A DNA stretch of 42,130 nucleotides from Treponema sp. Its GTDB lineage: Bacteria; Spirochaetota; Spirochaetia; Treponematales; Breznakiellaceae. The DNA lies in NCBI GenBank assembly GCA_031258305.1, contig JAIRNA010000077.1, forward strand, positions 1 through 42,130, written 5' to 3'. Every line of letters starts with the position of its first letter. Position 1 is the stretch's first letter. The notes below the pieces were generated by a model. It did no database searches. It had not been told where the DNA came from and saw nothing but the letters and a program-made list of their open reading frames with translations. This document shows positions 27,544 through 33,631 of the stretch, one piece after another. The position numbers and the translations under genes are program-made.

Positions 27544-27804
27544 GACCGGCGGCCAGAGCAATGAGGTGACGGTTGCCGCGGAGTTGAGCGAAGAAGATAG
27601 TCGGCTACGCGGTTATAGCTGACCATAGCATATGATAGCAACGAGTTTCGCCGTGAGTTAAAAGGAAATAATGAGGTCTGATAGATCAGCTATTTAGGAA
27701 GCTAAAAGAGCATCGACGATTGGCGGTGAGGTATGAGAAATCAGACATAACCTTTTTAGACTTTATTATCGCTTTTCTTAAAATTTCTCTTTACTAACAG
27801 TGCC
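27542..27804 (+). mobile_element. Right end of an IS5-type insertion sequence with decayed transposase C-terminus
   Basis: Three frames in succession give conserved pieces of an IS5/IS427 DDE transposase: LTGGQSNEVTVAAELSEED (from 27542), Y-D-S-N-E-F-R-R-E-L-K (from 27631) and LFRKLKEHRRLAVRYEKSD (from 27690), ending I-A-F-L-K-I-S-L-Y and a TAA at 27795-27797. The stretch between the second and third pieces, which should hold the N/H-x-V-E region, is deleted. The stop is within CTAACAGTGCC, whose reverse complement GGCACTGTTAG matches the left IS end (ACTGTTAG shared). It is clearly inactive. Confidence 0.75.
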
Positions 27805-27838
27805 GAGGACAGACCTTATATCGTACACCTGCCAATAA

Positions 27839-27867
27839 GGGAAAGCGGACACTTAGCCAGCTTTCCC
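27839..27867. terminator. Perfect hairpin beyond the island
   Basis: GGGAAAGC (27839-27846) and GCTTTCCC (27860-27867) form an 8-bp stem with a 13-nt loop, followed by GAAACTTTTC. If the island was inserted after bamA, this may be the original bamA/tamB terminator. The T-run is weak. Confidence 0.35.
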
Positions 27868-27919
27868 GAAACTTTTCTCCTAATCCTTCGATAATTCTTA
27901 AAAATTTCAGAAATTCCGC

Positions 27920-27948
27920 TTGACAAATTGTACCGTTTGTTTTATATT
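27920..27948 (+). promoter_or_regulatory. Promoter of the arsR-type / zinc exporter operon
   Basis: TTGACA (27920-27925), 17-nt spacer, TATATT (27943-27948). The -10 box overlaps the operator described next, so bound repressor would block RNA polymerase. Confidence 0.75.
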
Positions 27949-27975
27949 TGAATAATTGAATTATTGTTCAAATAT
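27944..27975. promoter_or_regulatory. ArsR/SmtB-type operator
   Basis: A 32-nt imperfect palindrome with arms ATATTTGAAT-AA and TT-GTTCAAATAT (one mismatch in 12). The TTGAA...TTCAA core is typical of SmtB/CzrA-family sites. It overlaps the -10 box and the likely transcription start, giving a direct autorepression mechanism relieved by metal. Confidence 0.65.
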
Positions 27976-27997
27976 TCAAATTTTTAAGGAGAAATCT

Positions 27998-28387
27998 ATG
28001 GAAGATACTGATTTTTTAACCGATGAAGAGCGTCGTGTTGACGAAAATTTACCCGAATTAGTGAAAGACGCGGCAGGGGTAACGCAGGCTGCCGAAAGCC
28101 TTCCACCGGATGGAGATTTAAGCGCCTTGGGGGAATTTTTCAAGGTATTGACGGACCCCACACGCCTAAAAATACTCTACGCCCTTGGAACGGGCGCACT
28201 CTGTGTATTCGACCTTTCGGTGAGTGTTGGTTCCAGCGTATCTTCAACCAGCCACCATTTAGCCGCTCTCAAGCGCGCTCGTTTGGTAAAGATGCGTCGA
28301 GACGGCCGCATCATCTACTATTCCCTGGATGATGAACATGTGAAGTCAATTATCAAGTTCGCAAGAGAACATTTGGGGGAAAGATAA
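27998..28387 (+). CDS. ArsR/SmtB-family metal-responsive repressor
   Basis: 129 residues from the ATG at 27998, which has TAAGGAGA upstream (an earlier in-frame ATG overlaps the operator). A winged helix spans about 42-115, with recognition helix around S-S-V-S-S-T-S-H-H-L-A-A-L-K. The last helix holds D112-x-H114-x10-H125-x2-E128, exactly the alpha-5 DxHx10HxxE zinc site of SmtB/CzrA-type sensors. The alpha-3 ELCVCD motif of CadC is reduced to A-L-C-V-F-D, so cadmium/lead sensing through that site is unlikely. A P-type metal exporter follows 65 nt downstream. The regulator should repress both until zinc (or cobalt) binds. Confidence 0.9.
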   Translation: MEDTDFLTDEERRVDENLPELVKDAAGVTQAAESLPPDGDLSALGEFFKVLTDPTRLKILYALGTGALCVFDLSVSVGSSVSSTSHHLAALKRARLVKMRRDGRIIYYSLDDEHVKSIIKFAREHLGER

Positions 28388-28452
28388 GGATTCTTGGAAG
28401 ACGGCGCAAGAAAAATAGAAAAGACGTTACTCGCCGTACTAAGGAGGAATAT

Positions 28453-30357
28453 ATGCAGAAAAAATATTGTGAAGATAGTTGTTGTAGTGGAAAGGCGGAA
28501 GTCCGTAAGACAGCGGTATTTGCGAAGAAAATAGCTGTATTTGCGGTTGCGGTGATTTTATGGCTGGCTGGGCTTGTAGCACAGAGGTTTTTCGGAGAAA
28601 TTTTTGGTCCATGGGCGCCGCTCGTTCCGCTCGGTGCCGCATATCTTTTGGCTGGATTACCGGTACTGAGGAATGCGGCGCGGAATTTAGGTGGAGGACG
28701 GCTCTTCGACGAAAATTTCCTTATGACCATAGCCACTATCGGCGCGTTCGTCATAGGAGAATGGGAAGAAGCTGTCGGTGTGATGATTTTTTATATGATC
28801 GGCGAACTGATACAAGAGACGGCCATAGCCCGCTCGAATGTGTCCATTGATGCGCTTCTGGCGCTCAAGCCTGATAAGGCACGGGTCTTGCGCGAGGGAG
28901 AATGGGTTGAAATTCCGGCCGAATCGGCCGTGATAGGGGACATAGTGAAGGTGAGGAGTGGAGAGCGTATACCGATAGACGGCATGGTGGTCGAAGGGAG
29001 CGGGAGCGCTGAAGTCGATATGTCTATGTTGACTGGCGAAGCCGCGCCGGTACACGCATCGGCCGGTGTGGAGGTGTATTCGGGAACCGTCTCTTTGGAC
29101 GGCGTTTTGACTATCAGGGCAACGAAGACGGCCGGCGAGTCGTCTGCGGCGAAAATCGTGGAACTGGTACGGAATGCACGGTCCGTAAAGGCAAAGCCAG
29201 AGCGGTTCATCACCATATTCGCCCGCTATTATACACCAGCCGTTATCTGCGCCGCGGTCCTCGTTGCGGTTCTGCCATCGCTTTTCGGCGCTGAATGGAC
29301 GGTCTGGTTTCGGCGCGCTCTTGTTCTCTTGGTTATATCCTGCCCCTGCGCCCTGGTGGTGTCGGTTCCGCTTGGTTACTTCGCTGGTATAGGCGGGTTA
29401 TCGCGGCGAGGAATCATGGTAAAAGGAGCGATGCATCTCGATTCACTTTCAAGAGCGCAGTTTGTCGCTTTTGACAAGACAGGTACCCTGACTAAAGGAG
29501 TGTTTTCTCTCGTGAGAATCGAGCCTGCCAATGGACTTGATAAACTTTCCCTGTTAGAAATCGCGGCCAGAGCGGAAAGCGAATCCAATCACGCCGTAGC
29601 TAAGGCTGTTAGGCAAGCCGCAGAAGAGAACGGCATCTTGAAAAAAGAAAAAGTTCAGATCCGCGAATTGGCAGGCTTGGGTATTGAGACGGAAGATGGC
29701 GTTTTAGTGGGGAATCGTAAGCTTTTGGCCGATCGGGGCATTTCCGCCGATATGCCGCCGACTCCGTACACGGCCGTTTACGTGGCGCGGAACGGACTCT
29801 GCTGTGGGCGTATTCTCATCGGAGACGTGGTGAAGGAGAAGTCGGCCGACGCGGTCGTCGCATTACGGCGGCTCGGCGTCTCGAAGACCTTGATGTTCAC
29901 CGGCGATACACGGGATGGGGCACTTTCCATTGCCGAAAATTTGGGTATTGACGAGGTAGAGGCGGAACTTTTACCTTCAGACAAGGTTTCGGCCCTTGAG
30001 AAATGGACCGCCCGTGGCGTAACGGTCTTCGTGGGGGACGGTATCAACGATGCGCCTGTGCTTGCCCGCGCGGATGTGGGCGTTGTTATGGGAAGCGGCG
30101 CGGATGTGGCTGTCGAAGCGGCGGACGTGGTCATTATGACGAACGACCCAGACCGCGTGCCAGAAGCCATTAAGCATAGCCGAAAAGTCCGTACTCTTAT
30201 TACGGAAAATGTGGTCTTCGCGCTGGGCGCAAAGGCGCTTTTCATCACGATGGCGGTCTTCGGAGTCGCTAATATGTGGCTTGCCTTGTTCGCAGATGTG
30301 GGCGTATGTCTCATAGCGGTACTGAATTCAAGCAGGGCCCTAGTCGGACGGAGATAA
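28453..30357 (+). CDS. zntA: P1B-type zinc/cadmium-exporting ATPase
   Basis: 634 residues pumping divalent metal out of the cytoplasm. Order: short N-terminal tail with C6, C10 and C11 in place of a full heavy-metal-associated domain, transmembrane helices, actuator T-G-E-A, the metal motif S-C-P-C (C297, C299) in the channel helix, phosphorylation site DKTGTLTKG (D341), E-S-N-H-A-V with the SxHP-region histidine, and hinge GDGINDAP. The last membrane helix carries A-D-V-G, the aspartate typical of the Zn/Cd/Pb (P1B-2) group and absent from copper pumps. AAGGAGG precedes the ATG. The upstream zinc-type ArsR repressor supports zinc as substrate. The missing N-terminal domain shortens it relative to E. 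coli ZntA. Confidence 0.9.
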   Translation: MQKKYCEDSCCSGKAEVRKTAVFAKKIAVFAVAVILWLAGLVAQRFFGEIFGPWAPLVPLGAAYLLAGLPVLRNAARNLGGGRLFDENFLMTIATIGAFVIGEWEEAVGVMIFYMIGELIQETAIARSNVSIDALLALKPDKARVLREGEWVEIPAESAVIGDIVKVRSGERIPIDGMVVEGSGSAEVDMSMLTGEAAPVHASAGVEVYSGTVSLDGVLTIRATKTAGESSAAKIVELVRNARSVKAKPERFITIFARYYTPAVICAAVLVAVLPSLFGAEWTVWFRRALVLLVISCPCALVVSVPLGYFAGIGGLSRRGIMVKGAMHLDSLSRAQFVAFDKTGTLTKGVFSLVRIEPANGLDKLSLLEIAARAESESNHAVAKAVRQAAEENGILKKEKVQIRELAGLGIETEDGVLVGNRKLLADRGISADMPPTPYTAVYVARNGLCCGRILIGDVVKEKSADAVVALRRLGVSKTLMFTGDTRDGALSIAENLGIDEVEAELLPSDKVSALEKWTARGVTVFVGDGINDAPVLARADVGVVMGSGADVAVEAADVVIMTNDPDRVPEAIKHSRKVRTLITENVVFALGAKALFITMAVFGVANMWLALFADVGVCLIAVLNSSRALVGRR

Positions 30358-30461
30358 GCAATCTTTAAAGAGCCTGTGTCGGTTTGTATGGTACTGTTTG
30401 TTTAAATCGCTCCCCTTGTCAGCGTTATTATGAGCGTTTCGGTCGTAATACTGATTTTCAT

Positions 30462-30502
30462 TAAAGGGAATCCCTTCCCCGCTGTCTTTAAGATTCCCTT
30501 TA
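30462..30502. terminator. Bidirectional terminator-like hairpin between zntA and lptA
   Basis: TAAAGGGAATC (30462-30472) and GATTCCCTTTA (30492-30502) are perfect 11-nt arms with a 19-nt loop between convergent genes. The right arm includes the lptA stop codon. TCTTTTATTT follows on the plus strand. Confidence 0.55.
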
Positions 30503-31174
30503 GTCTTTTATTTCGCCCGATACTGCGCCTTGCATAGCGACGTCATTGGTATCAAGGTCAACCCGAATACGGTCGGCGCGGAACTCATCCCGCTTCTTGA
30601 ACACGACGGGAAAGCCTGAAAGGTTGAGTAGTTTCTCCTTGCGCCGATACAGCGCGTATTGTCCGCGGCATACAAGGTCGTCCTTGAAAAGCCGCACTCC
30701 TACTTGAAAGATAGCCGACTCATTCTCGTCGTCGTATTCGATGAAACGTCCTTTGGCGATAATGGAATTCTTCCTATCTTCCAATGTAGAATTTCCCTCA
30801 AGACGGGCGATTTTTAGCTTTCGGTCATAGCGTAACCTATCCGTCTTAAAAAAAATCTCCTTTTCCGCCTCCTGCCCAAGAACATTGCCTGTACAATCGA
30901 TGAATTCGTTGTCTTTTCCCTGAATCTCTATTCGGTCGGCCTGTAGTACCAGTTTGTCTGAATGAACCTCAGCGTTTCCAGTCAAGACAGTTATTTCCTT
31001 GCCCGTAGCGCGCGCGCCGGTCATACGGTCAGCCTTGAAGGTAAATGTATCGGCGGTAAGCGGAAACGGAATAAGGAAGAATACCAAGGGGAGAAGGTAG
31101 CTGAATAGAGGGGGAAATGGCTTGTTTTGAAGATCTGGGACCAAGGTCTCAAATAATAGTCCTGATTCTCTCAT
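30500..31174 (-). CDS. lptA: LptA/OstA-like periplasmic bridge protein
   Basis: 224 residues: an unusually long n-region (about 22 residues), a hydrophobic signal (P-L-F-S-Y-L-L-P-L-V-F-F-L), and a beta-jellyroll of repeated strands typical of OstA/LptA (T-G-N-A-E-V-H-S-D-K-L, L-Q-A-D-R-I-E-I, L-E-G-N-S-T-L-E-D). LptA carries lipopolysaccharide or a related glycolipid across the periplasm. The ATG overlaps the stop of the upstream lptC gene (ATGA) and has a strong GAGGAGGAG site. lptB, lptF/G and lptD are not in the window. Treponemes commonly lack classical LPS, so the cargo may be another amphiphile. Confidence 0.78.
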   Translation of the reverse strand: MRESGLLFETLVPDLQNKPFPPLFSYLLPLVFFLIPFPLTADTFTFKADRMTGARATGKEITVLTGNAEVHSDKLVLQADRIEIQGKDNEFIDCTGNVLGQEAEKEIFFKTDRLRYDRKLKIARLEGNSTLEDRKNSIIAKGRFIEYDDENESAIFQVGVRLFKDDLVCRGQYALYRRKEKLLNLSGFPVVFKKRDEFRADRIRVDLDTNDVAMQGAVSGEIKD

Positions 31175-31746
31175 TTTTTCTCCTCCTCCTCATCTTTTTG
31201 AAAGTAGACGCCGCTGGCGCTGTATTCAAAAACCCATGTCCGTTCCCTTATGTTTGCAGAAAAGCCTTTGCCGGTGAAACTCGTGCCATCTGAACGGGAT
31301 ATGTTGACGTCCGCCTCTCGGTCTGAGGAAATTGCGCGGGTTTTGTCTTCCCATTTCAAGCTGTCTGTCTTAATGGAGACATCTTCGGACTGCACATCCA
31401 CCGTAACGCCGTCACCCATTTGGATATTGCCTGTGTCTGTCTCGACCCGCGCGAAACCTACCGCACCTTCGACGTTTACTTCTTTTCCGCGTTTCTGAAA
31501 CTGCTCGAAGGTGAGTTCCTTTAGTTCCATAAGCTGTTTTTTTTCGTAACGTTCAGCCGTTTCCGCAGTAAACCGCACCAAGGGATCTCCGTCTCTCACC
31601 CGCACATACTCTACATCGCTCATCACGATATCCGGCTGACCATTGTCCTCTATGGCCGCATCCCCATAATCAAAAGAACAAGCGGCTACGAGAACATAAA
31701 GAACAGAGCATAAAGAATAGATTAAAAAAAGATTTCTTTGTTTCAT
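31171..31746 (-). CDS. lptC: LptC-like lipoprotein
   Basis: I place the start at 31746 (191 residues), where GGAG lies 2-5 nt before the ATG; the open frame extends far upstream without a ribosome site. An N-terminal hydrophobic segment ends in V-A-A-C (C23 of this start), a lipobox, so the protein would be lipid-anchored instead of having the uncleaved helix of enterobacterial LptC. The rest is the LptC/OstA beta fold: I-V-M-S-D-V-E-Y-V-R, D-P-L-V-R-F-T-A-E and repeated short strands with acidic turns. It is translationally coupled to lptA (4-nt overlap). The family is well supported; lipidation is predicted from the lipobox. Confidence 0.78.
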   Translation of the reverse strand: MKQRNLFLIYSLCSVLYVLVAACSFDYGDAAIEDNGQPDIVMSDVEYVRVRDGDPLVRFTAETAERYEKKQLMELKELTFEQFQKRGKEVNVEGAVGFARVETDTGNIQMGDGVTVDVQSEDVSIKTDSLKWEDKTRAISSDREADVNISRSDGTSFTGKGFSANIRERTWVFEYSASGVYFQKDEEEEKK

Positions 31747-31846
31747 TTCTCCAATTCCATTTGTAGCAAAGAGTAAGGGGTTAAAGAAGACAAACGCCAC
31801 CAAGCGCAGGGTATCCCCGTTTTCTAACCACTCATAACACCATACG

Positions 31847-33502
31847 CTATTCTCTATCCTTCTTACAATCCCTTGCGGCCATAACAAAGTCGCGGAAAAG
31901 GGGCGCGGCCGCCGTAGGTTTGGACTTAAACTCAGGATGAAACTGCACGCCGACTCCCCATGGATGATCGGGCCACTCGACGCACTCGACAAGCCCATTA
32001 TCAGGCGTAAAACCAGTGAGTAACAGCCCGGACCCAAGCATCGCTTCGCGGTACTTATTAGAAAATTCGTAACGATGTCTGTGCCGCTCCCAAATATGGA
32101 TCTTTTGATATGCTTTAAACAAATTCGTCCCCTCCTGCGTAACCGTTTCACTTGCCCCAAGGCGCATAGTACCGCCATAGTTCTTCACATCAACTTGCTC
32201 TTCCAGAAGGCTCACCACCGGATGCTTGGTATCCTGATTGAATTCGCTGGAATCTGCATCTGCAAAATTCAGTACGTTGCGCGCCCATTCAATCACTATG
32301 ACTTGCATCCCAAGGCAGATCCCGAAATACGGCGTCTTATTTCGCCGCGCCCAGTTTACCGCGTTCACCATACCGTTTATGCCGCGCTGACCAAAGCCGC
32401 CCGGCACGAGAACCCCGTCTACTCTTTCCTTTCCCGCGTTTACTGGCGAATCCGTTGAAGGTAGAGAACCGCCCATCATAGCATCCGCCACGCCGTCCGA
32501 CTCAAGAAACGAGGCGTCTATCTTGACTAGCTCTATTTCAACACCCGCTTCAAAACCAGCATGAAAAAGCGCCTCGTAAACAGACTTGTAAGCGTCATGT
32601 AGTTCTATGTACTTACCCACAATGCCGATGCGGACAAGTCCCTTGCGCGCATCGAATTTCGCCATCATTTCCCGCCACAGCTGTAAATCAGAATGTCTAC
32701 TTGCGACTCCGAGCTTTTTCAGCGCTATCTGGTCCATCTTCTGCTCAAAAAAGATGAGTGGAATGGCGTAAATAGTCGTGTCAACATTATACGAAGTAAA
32801 GACAGCGTTTTTTTCGACATTGGTGAACATAGCGATTTTCAGACGCATAGTATCGTCAAGCATGGCGGGCGCTCTACAAATCAGAATGTCCGGCTGTATG
32901 CCCATTTCTTGCATTGCTTTGACCGAGTGCTGGGTGGGTTTGGTCTTGAGTTCGCCTTCTCCCACTTCAGGTATCAGGGTGAGATGCACGGAAAGCGCAT
33001 TTTCCTTGCCGTATTCATGGATGAACTGGCGCGCCGCCTCCAAAAACGGTATAGACTCAATATCGCCGACTGTACCGCCGATTTCTACGATGACCACGTC
33101 GGCATCTGCATCCAAAGCCGCGAGAATACGGCGCTTGATTTCATCCGTAATGTGCGGAATGACCTGTACGCATCGTCCGAGATACCGTCCTTGTCTCTCT
33201 TTCTCAAGTACCGAATGGTAAATCTGTCCTGTGGTGATGGAATTCGCGGCTGAAAGCGGACTGTTGGTAAAACGAGCATAGTTACCCAGGTCCAGGTCCG
33301 TTTCCGCGCCGTCGTCGGTTACGTAGACTTCCCCGTGCTGATACGGGTTCATGGTACCAGCGTCTATGTTGATGTAAGGATCGCATTTTACCATACGGAC
33401 ATTCAAACCACGCCCCTCAAGCAATGCTCCCAACGCGGACGCGGCAACACCCTTCCCAAGGCTCGAACACACACCGCCCGACACAAATATAAACTTATTC
33501 AT
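31847..33502 (-). CDS. pyrG: CTP synthase
   Basis: Converts UTP, ATP and glutamine to CTP. From the ATG at 33502 it has 551 residues, normal for PyrG, and begins MNKFIFVSGGVCSSLGKG, the family's N-terminal P-loop. The amidoligase domain (to about 270) has V-E-I-G-G-T-V-G-D-I-E-S and K-T-K-P-T-Q-H-S-V. The glutaminase domain contains G-I-C-L-G-M-Q with the nucleophile cysteine and F-H-P-E-F with the His/Glu pair. The open frame upstream of 33502 is non-conserved. The start has no Shine-Dalgarno, and a promoter ends 8 nt before it. Confidence 0.97.
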   Translation of the reverse strand: MNKFIFVSGGVCSSLGKGVAASALGALLEGRGLNVRMVKCDPYINIDAGTMNPYQHGEVYVTDDGAETDLDLGNYARFTNSPLSAANSITTGQIYHSVLEKERQGRYLGRCVQVIPHITDEIKRRILAALDADADVVIVEIGGTVGDIESIPFLEAARQFIHEYGKENALSVHLTLIPEVGEGELKTKPTQHSVKAMQEMGIQPDILICRAPAMLDDTMRLKIAMFTNVEKNAVFTSYNVDTTIYAIPLIFFEQKMDQIALKKLGVASRHSDLQLWREMMAKFDARKGLVRIGIVGKYIELHDAYKSVYEALFHAGFEAGVEIELVKIDASFLESDGVADAMMGGSLPSTDSPVNAGKERVDGVLVPGGFGQRGINGMVNAVNWARRNKTPYFGICLGMQVIVIEWARNVLNFADADSSEFNQDTKHPVVSLLEEQVDVKNYGGTMRLGASETVTQEGTNLFKAYQKIHIWERHRHRYEFSNKYREAMLGSGLLLTGFTPDNGLVECVEWPDHPWGVGVQFHPEFKSKPTAAAPLFRDFVMAARDCKKDRE

Positions 33503-33510
33503 GTTTTTAG

Positions 33511-33539
33511 AGTATATAAGAAAAATACGAATTAGGCAA
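33511..33539 (-). promoter_or_regulatory. pyrG promoter placed for a leaderless transcript
   Basis: On the minus strand TTGCCT (33539-33534), 17-nt spacer, TATACT (33516-33511), then CTAAAAAC and ATG. The expected +1 is at or within a base or two of the start codon. Same layout as lepB and clpB. Confidence 0.68.
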
Positions 33540-33603
33540 GGCGTATGGATATGGTTCCACCGGACAAAGGATTTACTTTTTAGAGACACCCCTCAGTAGG
33601 GGA

Positions 33604-33623
33604 GTAGGGGCACGCGCCCCTAC
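33604..33623 (-). terminator. Hairpin after the GH94 gene
   Basis: GTAGGGGC-ACGC-GCCCCTAC, a perfect 8-bp stem with 4-nt loop, 9 nt beyond the GH94 stop. There is no T-run, so it may be a repeat-derived hairpin that blocks or stabilises the 3' end. Confidence 0.45.
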
Positions 33624-33631
33624 AAATAAAT

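Noticed and set aside
31747-32178. Longer N-terminus for lptC, extending over the pyrG 3' end
   Set aside because: The extension is antisense-like noise without ribosome site; the ATG at 31746 has GGAG and starts a lipoprotein signal.
33503-33589. 29-residue N-terminal extension of pyrG
   Set aside because: Non-conserved and covers the promoter; CTP synthases begin at the MNKFIFVSGG block.
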